From an uncultured Coriobacteriaceae bacterium (GTDB lineage Bacteria > Actinomycetota > Coriobacteriia > Coriobacteriales > Eggerthellaceae), in NCBI GenBank assembly GCA_902781245.1, contig CACZIP010000146.1, positions 1-5,702 of the forward strand: DNA of 5,702 nucleotides. The letters run 5' to 3'. The translations under genes and the position numbers were made by a program. Below, one piece after another: positions 1-4,642 of this stretch; position 1 is the stretch's first letter, and each line of letters starts with the position of its first letter. Under the pieces are notes generated by a model that was not told where the DNA came from, ran no database searches, and saw only the letters and a program-made list of their open reading frames with translations.

Positions 1-544
1 CCTTTACGCACTCGTTGAAGACGAGCATGCTCTCGGGATTGGCGCCCAAGGTCTCTACCAGCGGATCGATGTACAGACGGTCAGGGGCAATGCCGTATTC
101 CTTGGCCTTGTCCATAATCTTGTGGAAGACCTCGAGACGGCCTTCGGCGTCAGAAGGAATGCCGGAGTCGTCGGAAAGCAGCGCAACGCAGCCCCACTTG
201 GTGTCGGCGATGACCGGGAACACGATGTCCATCTTGTTGCCCTCGCCAGAAACGGAGTTGATGAGACCAACGCGATCGCCGCAGAACTTCATGGCATCGA
301 CGCAAACTTGGGGGTCGGGGCTGTCGATGGCGATTGGCAGATCGGACTCTTCCATGATTAGGCCGATGAGCCATTCCTGAACGTCGAGCTCACCCTCGTT
401 GACCGATGCGCAGCAGTCGATGTAGGTGGCACCATACTCGGTCTGCTTACGAGCCAGCATACGGATGTACTCTTCATCCTTGGCGGCAATGGCAGCGCCG
501 GTTTTGGGAATGGAACCGTTGATTTTCTCGCCGATGATAATCAC
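1..544 (-). CDS. Methyltetrahydrofolate:corrinoid methyltransferase (MeTr/AcsE-like), C-terminus beyond window
   Basis: Reading leftwards from a GTG at 544-542 gives 181 codons open to the window edge. The protein starts MIIIGEKINGSIPKTG and looks like the pterin-binding TIM-barrel methyltransferases that move the methyl group between methyl-tetrahydrofolate and a corrinoid protein. Residues fitting the pterin pocket are Asp74 in IDSPDP, Asn96 in LINSVSGE and Asp160 in YIDPLV; these fall almost at the positions known for the Moorella enzyme (Asp75, Asn96, Asp160). The family is about 260 residues long, so roughly the last third is missing here. The GTG start is supported by a perfect AAGGAGG five bases upstream and by the family's usual N-terminus. 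It lies 134 bases downstream of the cobalamin operon on the same strand; co-transcription is possible but not shown. A dihydropteroate synthase is less likely given the GEKIN start and the overall match. It could serve Wood-Ljungdahl metabolism or a demethylase system; the window cannot decide. Confidence 0.9.
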   Translation of the reverse strand, partial: MIIIGEKINGSIPKTGAAIAAKDEEYIRMLARKQTEYGATYIDCCASVNEGELDVQEWLIGLIMEESDLPIAIDSPDPQVCVDAMKFCGDRVGLINSVSGEGNKMDIVFPVIADTKWGCVALLSDDSGIPSDAEGRLEVFHKIMDKAKEYGIAPDRLYIDPLVETLGANPESMLVFNECVK

Positions 545-549
545 AATAG

Positions 550-556
550 CCTCCTT
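550..556 (-). promoter_or_regulatory. Shine-Dalgarno site fixing the GTG start of the methyltransferase
   Basis: On the minus strand this reads AAGGAGG, a full-strength ribosome binding site, five bases before the GTG at 544. It decides the non-ATG start. I see no convincing -35/-10 pair in the 134-base gap (545-678), and only weak hairpins such as TGCAG/CTGCA at 572-576 and 585-589. Confidence 0.8.
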
Positions 557-678
557 GAAAAGACGATTTGATGCAGAATCTCACCTGCACCGTTCACTGT
601 AAGTTGTTTTACTTGATTTCGAAACTCTTTTTTCGCTCAACGTTCAACAATCCGTCATTCTGCACAAGTTTTCGCCAA

Positions 679-1353
679 TTACCTCGCTTTCTCTCGCTCG
701 TGCGCGAGCGCAGCAAGCTGTTCGTAATGAACTGAAACGAGCTTTGTCCCGTTTTCACGCACATGCGGAAGAGCGCAGTTCTTGCAGTTCTTCCGCCCGC
801 TCTTCGTGTAGGTGAAATTGCCTCCGCAATCTGGCCCGAGCGCATACAGCGGGCAGTAGCAGAACAAGCAGTTGAAATCACGTTCATCGATGCCCTCATG
901 GCAGGGAAAATGCTCGCATGCACGATTCGTGAAGAACGATGCCCCGAATGCGGGATGGTCCTCATCCACGCAGCGTTGTTCAAACCCGTGAGATTCGAGC
1001 CAATCGGCACCTTTGAGGACCTGCGGGATGCCGCTGACCATGCGCACAACCGCATCCGCCCGCTCAGCGAGAGCCTTCGAAAGCGAACCGACTCGATCGC
1101 GCCACTCACGTTCCCCGCGGGAAATCGGTACGATGCCGCTACCGACCTCTTGGCACAAGACAACCTGCTTGGTTGCTGCAAGAGCATCGACGAGCGACGC
1201 TTCGCCCATGTCTTCGGGACGTACCAGCTCTTGCGCATCAAGAAGCACCGCGCAACTGGAAGAGAGTTCTTCGCTCATGTCGGAATCGGCAAAGCCGAGC
1301 GAGCGAGCGTATGTGCGCTTGCCAGAAGCGATTCCTCCAACCACGAGTATCAC
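679..1353 (-). CDS. CobU-like kinase domain fused to a cysteine-rich small domain
   Basis: A 224-residue protein begun by a GTG at 1353-1351 that overlaps the cobS stop (GTGA), so translation is probably coupled. Residues 1-115 resemble CobU, the adenosylcobinamide kinase / adenosylcobinamide-phosphate guanylyltransferase. A P-loop GGIASGKR is at 6-13, the CobU signature QEVGSGIVP at 68-76, RDRVG at 85-89 and VSGIPQVLK at 106-114. About 60 residues normally found between P-loop and signature are absent, including the conserved His-Arg segment that carries the guanylylated histidine, so the guanylyltransferase step is doubtful. Residues 140-205 form a second domain with eight cysteines (146, 151, 162, 165, 167, 176, 190, 193) and histidines at 148, 152 and 197. 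This matches the 'cysteine-rich small domain' family (Pfam PF04071, from memory), likely metal-binding. Longer in-frame starts exist upstream but lie wholly inside cobS and show no family similarity. The codons after GIVP coincide with a repeat unit found between cobU and cobS. Role in cobamide assembly is inferred from operon position; exact activity unknown. Confidence 0.82.
   Translation of the reverse strand: MILVVGGIASGKRTYARSLGFADSDMSEELSSSCAVLLDAQELVRPEDMGEASLVDALAATKQVVLCQEVGSGIVPISRGEREWRDRVGSLSKALAERADAVVRMVSGIPQVLKGADWLESHGFEQRCVDEDHPAFGASFFTNRACEHFPCHEGIDERDFNCLFCYCPLYALGPDCGGNFTYTKSGRKNCKNCALPHVRENGTKLVSVHYEQLAALAHEREKAR
1111..1129. repeat. Solitary copy of the repeat unit inside the CobU-like coding sequence
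   Basis: TTCCCCGCGGGAAATCGGT here is identical over 19 bases to 2187-2205 and, in reverse complement, to 2247-2265. On the coding strand it supplies codons for the residues directly after the GIV of the GIVP motif (P-I-S-R-G-E). The reading frame stays open and the spacing to the downstream RD..G motif equals that of ordinary CobU, so nothing appears inserted here, which is unusual for a mobile repeat. Confidence 0.85.
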
Positions 1354-2120
1354 AGAACCACCGCCTTCGAAATCACGACAAGCGCGATGACCATCGCAAG
1401 TTCGGCAACTTGCAGGAAAAAGCCGGCGAGATCGCCGCTCATGCCACCGAACTGCGATTGTGCGAAGGGAAAGAGCAAGCCAAGGCACACAAGCCCGATG
1501 AGCAAAACAAATATCGCAGGAACGTATGTGGCCGCCATCACGACACCGCAAACCGCTAGTTCGACGACTAGGACGATGAGAATCCTCTTGCCACGCGCCG
1601 ATTCATGGAACATCGAGAGCATTCCCTTCGATGAGCTGGTGGGAAACGCAACTGTTGCAATTCCGCTCATGCACCTGCTCGCGATGTGCATAGCCGCTAA
1701 AAGCACCACGAGGCGCCAACCGGCAACGAGCTCGCTGGCCGCCGCTGCATACGCCACGATGTAAACAGCCACCGCGATTGCGGCGAATGCGCCTGAATGC
1801 GGGTCTTTCAGAATCTCGCGTTTTCTCACGGGCTCAGCGTGGCTCGATTGCGCATCGACGACATCGCAGAAACCGTCCATGTGAATGCCACCCGACACCG
1901 CAATGGGTATAAGAGCAAGCCCAGCCCCAAACAACGTCGGACCGAAACCGATGGCCTGGGAGAGCCATACCCACAGACCGATAACGAGACCGATGGCGAG
2001 CCCCACTACGGGGAAGAAGCACATCATGTAGCGCATGTTCTCTTCGCGCCATTCGAGTTGCGGCACGGGAATCTTTGAAAAGCTACTGAGCGCAAGCAAG
2101 AGGCCTTGCAGCACGTTCAC
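1350..2120 (-). CDS. cobS: Adenosylcobinamide-GDP ribazoletransferase (cobalamin synthase)
   Basis: CobS is an inner-membrane enzyme that joins adenosylcobinamide-GDP with alpha-ribazole (or its phosphate) to complete the cobamide. The 256-residue protein has the family hallmarks: an N-terminus of the type LLLALSSFSKIPVP, GGIHMDGFCDVVD at residues 77-89 (His and Asp residues thought to bind Mg), ILKDPHSGAFA at 103-113, and GGMSGDLAG at 225-233 near the C-terminus. Hydrophobic segments at roughly 33-53, 61-77, 110-129, 135-148, 180-198, 200-218 and 232-255 fit a polytopic membrane protein. I chose the GTG at 2120-2118 because GGAGG lies exactly five bases upstream and the length matches the family. 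An ATG at 2132 or 2153, or a TTG at 2171, would add residues not typical of CobS and has poorer ribosome sites. The gene ends in a GTGA overlap with the CobU-like fusion. It follows cobU after a repeat-filled gap, so its expression may differ from cobT-cobU. Confidence 0.93.
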   Translation of the reverse strand: MNVLQGLLLALSSFSKIPVPQLEWREENMRYMMCFFPVVGLAIGLVIGLWVWLSQAIGFGPTLFGAGLALIPIAVSGGIHMDGFCDVVDAQSSHAEPVRKREILKDPHSGAFAAIAVAVYIVAYAAAASELVAGWRLVVLLAAMHIASRCMSGIATVAFPTSSSKGMLSMFHESARGKRILIVLVVELAVCGVVMAATYVPAIFVLLIGLVCLGLLFPFAQSQFGGMSGDLAGFFLQVAELAMVIALVVISKAVVL

Positions 2121-2125
2121 AGCTT

Positions 2126-2130
2126 CCTCC
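2126..2130 (-). promoter_or_regulatory. Shine-Dalgarno site deciding the cobS start
   Basis: The minus strand reads GGAGG here, five bases before the GTG at 2120. The in-frame ATG at 2132 overlaps this element and lacks a comparable site of its own, which favours the GTG start. Confidence 0.65.
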
Positions 2131-2183
2131 ATCTCGCCATCTCGTTGTTGCATCGGCCTGAAGCCCTGCAACCGTCTCCGTCA

Positions 2184-2268
2184 AACTTCCCCGCGGGAAA
2201 TCGGTTTCCCGCGGGGAATCGGTTCCGTTCATTTTCCCCGCGGGAAACCGATTTCCCGCGGGGAAGTT
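2184..2268. repeat. Nested inverted repeat: two opposite copies of a 32-bp palindromic unit
   Basis: Unit A (2187-2218) is a perfect 14-bp inverted repeat, TTCCCCGCGGGAAA and its complement, around the spacer TCGG. Unit B (2234-2265) has the same arms around CCGA, so B is the exact reverse complement of A. The two units together with three extra paired bases on each outer side form perfect 35-bp arms (2184-2218 and 2234-2268) around a 15-base centre. As RNA it could fold either as two hairpins with 4-base loops or as one long stem. There is no U-tract after the stems on the cob-operon strand, so it does not look like a simple terminator. It fills more than half of the cobU-cobS gap. A small perfect palindrome, GTTGATTCAAC (2266-2276), abuts it. 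The core also occurs at 1111-1129. Confidence 0.95.
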
Positions 2269-2277
2269 GATTCAACG

Positions 2278-2802
2278 TCATTGTACCTTTATCAGCACGG
2301 GCTCTCCCGCGACACACTCAATGACTTGGTCGCTCAGCGCGGCCAACCTGCATGACACCTCACCAAGCACTTCCTGATAGGAACGCGTCTCGAAAGGATA
2401 CGTTTCGCCGTCGCAACCAACGTAGTTGCCAACGACAACCAAATGAGTGCAACGGCGAGAAAGCTCTTCGATAACATCGACTATGCGATCTGCCACCCCA
2501 TCGCGTGGCGCAGCATCTCCAAACATCTCGTTTGCCACAACATTGCCAAGACATTCCAGCAATGCGGTTGCACCGACAATGCGCTCGTCATCCAACACGG
2601 CTTCGAAACCATCAAAGCACTCGATTGTCGTGAAGCCCTTGCCCGCACGTTGCGCGCGGTGCTTGCGCACCCGCTGGGCGCCTTCTTCGCCAAAAGGACG
2701 CATGGCGGCCAGATACACGAGGCGGCCGCCGCTCAACGAGCACAACCGCTCGGCTTCAGCGCTCTTCCCGCAAGATGCGCCACCCGTGACGTATGTCATC
2801 AT
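2278..2802 (-). CDS. cobU: Adenosylcobinamide kinase / adenosylcobinamide-phosphate guanylyltransferase (divergent)
   Basis: CobU phosphorylates adenosylcobinamide and then transfers GMP from GTP to make adenosylcobinamide-GDP. This 174-residue protein has the normal family length, a P-loop TGGASCGKS at 6-14, the region GRLVYLAAM at 26-34, and RVRKHRAQR at 44-52. Its His48 aligns with the conserved, guanylylated histidine of Salmonella CobU. ALLECLGNVVANEMF at 80-94 matches the family's LLECxTxxxxN segment, and the end AGEPVLIK at 165-172 matches the usual SGxPxxIK. The strongly conserved NEVGxGIVP motif is replaced by NYVGCDGETY (126-135), losing the glutamate and the GIVP. The start ATG at 2802 overlaps the cobT stop (ATGA); a second ATG follows at once. 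Only a weak GAGG lies upstream, so translation probably depends on cobT coupling. Assignment to the CobU family is firm; whether it keeps both activities is open, especially as a second CobU-like protein lies downstream. Confidence 0.88.
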   Translation of the reverse strand: MMTYVTGGASCGKSAEAERLCSLSGGRLVYLAAMRPFGEEGAQRVRKHRAQRAGKGFTTIECFDGFEAVLDDERIVGATALLECLGNVVANEMFGDAAPRDGVADRIVDVIEELSRRCTHLVVVGNYVGCDGETYPFETRSYQEVLGEVSCRLAALSDQVIECVAGEPVLIKVQ

Positions 2803-3863
2803 TTCAAATCGACCTCGTACGCCTCGATGCCCGTATCGTCGAACGTGGTGCCGTTGTACAAAGCAAGCGCGGCATCCAGCAACGGGAACAGCAAGACAGC
2901 ACCCGTTCCTTCGCCCAGCCTCAAGCCAGCATGAATAATCGGCTCAATGCCCAGCTCGTCAAACAGCATGCGCGCCGCTGGTTCAGCGGAAACATGAGAC
3001 GGGAGCATGGCGCATGTGCAAGCCGGGCAAAGACGCGCAGCGGTGTATGCTGCCAAAGCGCTGATGAACCCGTCGATGACAATGGGCACCCGATGAACCG
3101 CGCCACCGATGAACAGCCCCACCAAACCGGCAATGTCGAATCCGCCGAGCTTCGAAAGCACGTCGAGTGCGTCATTCGCATCGGGCTCGTTAACGGCAAG
3201 AGCACGTTCGATAGCCGCGCATTTCCGCGCCAGACCAGCATTGGACAAACCTGCTCCACGGCCCGTGACGGTCTCGACCGGCAATCCGAGGAACGCCGCC
3301 GCCATGGCACTCGAGGTTGTCGTGTTCCCGATGCCCATCTCTCCCGTTGCCAGAATCTTGTAACCGTCGGCCTTCATCTGGGCGACAAGGTCAACGCCCG
3401 TCTTGATAGCCGTCAACGCCTGTTCGCGACTCATGGCCGGACCGAGCGAAATGTCGCCCGTCCCACGTGCAATGCTGCGATTGATGACGCCCGGCGCGTC
3501 GGATGGAGTCATCATGCCCATGTCAACCGAAACCGCATCAGCCCCGACCGTCTGCGCCATGCGACATACAGACGATATCCCACGCGCAACGCTTCCAGCA
3601 ATGACCGTGGTGATTTCGGGCTCGCTTTGCGTAACGCCCTGTGCGACCACGCCATTGTCAGCGCAGAGCACCATAACAGCCCGCTTGCTGATATCGACGT
3701 CGATGGAGCCCGTAAGGCCTGCAATCTTCTCGACCATCAGCTCGAGCTGACCGAGGCTGCCAATCGGCTTGGCTACAGCATTCCATTTGTCCCGAGCATC
3801 CTTGAGCGCTTTTTCGCCAAGGGGCTCGATGCGCTCTGCCGCCTCATCAAACCAGCTTTGCAT
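2799..3863 (-). CDS. cobT: Nicotinate-nucleotide:dimethylbenzimidazole phosphoribosyltransferase
   Basis: CobT transfers phosphoribose from nicotinate mononucleotide to the lower-ligand base (dimethylbenzimidazole or another base), giving the alpha-riboside phosphate used by CobS. The 354-residue protein has normal length and all main family motifs: KPIGSLGQLE (32-41), ADNGV (68-72), GVTQSEPEIT (76-85), GEMGIGNTT (174-182), TGRGAG (200-205) and RLGEGTGA (315-322). Glu318 corresponds to the catalytic Glu317 of Salmonella CobT and Glu175 to the second implicated glutamate. The start is firm: AGGAGG lies five bases before the ATG at 3863, and a good promoter lies about 110 bases upstream. It is the first gene of the nucleotide-loop operon and overlaps cobU by four bases. 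Which base it prefers cannot be read from the sequence. Confidence 0.96.
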   Translation of the reverse strand: MQSWFDEAAERIEPLGEKALKDARDKWNAVAKPIGSLGQLELMVEKIAGLTGSIDVDISKRAVMVLCADNGVVAQGVTQSEPEITTVIAGSVARGISSVCRMAQTVGADAVSVDMGMMTPSDAPGVINRSIARGTGDISLGPAMSREQALTAIKTGVDLVAQMKADGYKILATGEMGIGNTTTSSAMAAAFLGLPVETVTGRGAGLSNAGLARKCAAIERALAVNEPDANDALDVLSKLGGFDIAGLVGLFIGGAVHRVPIVIDGFISALAAYTAARLCPACTCAMLPSHVSAEPAARMLFDELGIEPIIHAGLRLGEGTGAVLLFPLLDAALALYNGTTFDDTGIEAYEVDLK

Positions 3864-3875
3864 GGGCTCCTCCTG

Positions 3876-3934
3876 GTATCATTACCAAAAAACCGAATAC
3901 AACATGGTGCACAAAAAATGGTGCAGGATGATAC
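3876..3934 (-). promoter_or_regulatory. cobT leader with potential RNA secondary structure
   Basis: In the presumed cobT leader, GTATCAT (3934-3928) can pair with ATGATAC (3882-3876), enclosing a smaller hairpin TGCAC/GTGCA (3925-3921 with 3912-3908, 8-base loop). An alternative small hairpin, GGTA-ATGA-TACC, uses part of the same sequence directly before the AGGAGG ribosome site. This could modulate cobT translation, but stems are short and I see no known riboswitch consensus. Confidence 0.3.
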
Positions 3935-3970
3935 TAAATGTCGTTTACACCTAGTTTTAAGGCATCTTGC

Positions 3971-3979
3971 TGCTATTAT
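3971..3979 (+). promoter_or_regulatory. Possible extended -10 promoter for the plus-strand gene
   Basis: Plus strand TGCTATTAT fits an extended -10 (TGn plus TATTAT, one mismatch), about 35 bases before the ATG at 4015. No good -35 lies 17 bases upstream. It overlaps the -10 of the cobT promoter on the other strand, so the two could compete for polymerase. Confidence 0.4.
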
Positions 3980-4004
3980 AAGCGTATTTTATTACCCCTG
4001 TGAA
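3975..4004 (-). promoter_or_regulatory. Probable sigma-70-type promoter of the cobT-cobU-cobS operon
   Basis: Minus strand: -35 TTCACA (4004-3999, one mismatch to consensus), 18-base spacer, -10 TATAAT (3980-3975, perfect). Transcription would start near 3968, giving a leader of about 105 bases before cobT. The -35 overlaps the ribosome site of the divergent gene. Confidence 0.7.
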
Positions 4005-4014
4005 GGAGTCGCCA

Positions 4015-4506
4015 ATGGATGACGTCTTGCTAGAAAAAATCCGCGAGTACCGCAAGCTATTGAAGATGGACAAGCCTGACCTCGACATGGCTCTCTTCCT
4101 GAAAATCCTCGATATCACAAACGAATCGAGCGAAGTGAAAGTTGCTCTCGAGCCTGTTTCCGAATCAGGCGAGTGGGTTTCCGACACACCGACCTACTCC
4201 GTCTGCGGCGTGAAGCGCCTCGAAGACGGTCGACTGGCTCTCCGCGTGAACAAGGAAAAACACGCGATGGCGGCAGGAGACTTGTTCGAAAAGCTCAAAA
4301 AGGAACTCAAGAAATCCTCTGGCGACAGCATGCCCGTATTGTTCATGCAGGGCGATGCGGTCACCCAATTGACCGAGGCGTTCTCGCACTCCATGACCAA
4401 CGACCAATGGGCAGGCCTCCCCTTCGACCTCGTGCTCGGCGTGCGCAAACGCGCCAACAAACCGCAAGAAGACCAAGAAGAAAGCCAGGAGAACGCGGGC
4501 AACTAG
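4015..4506 (+). CDS. Hypothetical charged protein, 163 residues
   Basis: I do not recognise this protein. The start is an ATG with AAGGAG six bases upstream; an in-frame GTG at 4000 is less likely because it would sit upstream of and include that ribosome site. The sequence has a charged, probably helical N-terminus (about residues 1-35), a middle region of likely strands around 41-80, a lysine-rich helix-like stretch (FEKLKKELKKS, 91-101), and a hydrophilic Gln/Glu-rich tail (149-163) likely to be disordered. There is one cysteine (Cys64), no signal peptide and no membrane segment, so it is probably cytoplasmic. It is divergent from the cobT operon, sharing its promoter region, and ends before a bidirectional hairpin. 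That it is a real gene is supported by the ribosome site, the coherent protein composition and the absence of any better frame. Its role is unknown; the position alone does not show a link to cobamide metabolism. Confidence 0.8.
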   Translation: MDDVLLEKIREYRKLLKMDKPDLDMALFLKILDITNESSEVKVALEPVSESGEWVSDTPTYSVCGVKRLEDGRLALRVNKEKHAMAAGDLFEKLKKELKKSSGDSMPVLFMQGDAVTQLTEAFSHSMTNDQWAGLPFDLVLGVRKRANKPQEDQEESQENAGN

Positions 4507-4561
4507 CATCGACATCGCGTTCAGCCACAGCGCGATCCAGCAAGCAGCGCTAACGAACAAG

Positions 4562-4593
4562 GGGCCGCCCAGAGCAAACACTCTGGGCGGCCC
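4562..4593. terminator. GC-rich hairpin between convergent genes, probably bidirectional terminator
   Basis: A perfect 13-bp stem, GGGCCGCCCAGAG (4562-4574) with its complement (4581-4593), and a 6-base loop CAAACA. It lies 55 bases after the plus-strand gene and 49 bases after the end of the minus-strand URO-D-family gene. T-richness follows only weakly on either side (TTGTTCGTT on the minus strand), so termination efficiency is uncertain. Confidence 0.75.
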
Positions 4594-4642
4594 TCTAACA
4601 ATCAGGATCGAAGCATGTCAACAAAAGGCGCCCCTTGACGTC

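Noticed and set aside
545..678. Terminator or promoter in the gap before the MeTr-like gene
   Set aside because: Only 5-bp stems (e.g. 572-576 with 585-589, or CGAAA/TTTCG near 618-630) and no convincing -35/-10 pair; too weak to call.
609..1241. Minus-strand open frame of about 210 codons overlapping the CobU-like fusion
   Set aside because: Out of frame with the motif-bearing frame (P-loop, QEVGSGIVP, Cys-rich domain); its Arg/Ser-rich product is a shadow.
1354..1551. N-terminal extension of the CobU-like fusion
   Set aside because: The extra 66 residues lie entirely within cobS and resemble nothing. The GTG at 1353 begins right before the P-loop strand and overlaps the cobS stop in a standard way.
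763..1764. Plus-strand open frame of about 333 codons
   Set aside because: Antisense to the CobU-like fusion and to cobS, both supported by family motifs; its translation shows no recognisable domain.
2184..2268. CRISPR array or rho-independent terminator
   Set aside because: The units are palindromic, inverted to one another and lack regular unique spacers, so not CRISPR. No U-tract follows the stems on the cob-operon strand, so a simple terminator is not supported.
3864..4014. Cobalamin riboswitch upstream of cobT
   Set aside because: I find no B12-box-like sequence, and the leader from the likely start site is only about 105 bases, shorter than typical cobalamin riboswitches. A covariance-model search would settle it.
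2793..4022. Plus-strand open frame of about 409 codons
   Set aside because: It runs antisense across the whole of cobT, whose motifs, start site and operon overlap are clear. The plus-strand protein is rich in Arg/His and resembles no family, as expected for a shadow frame.
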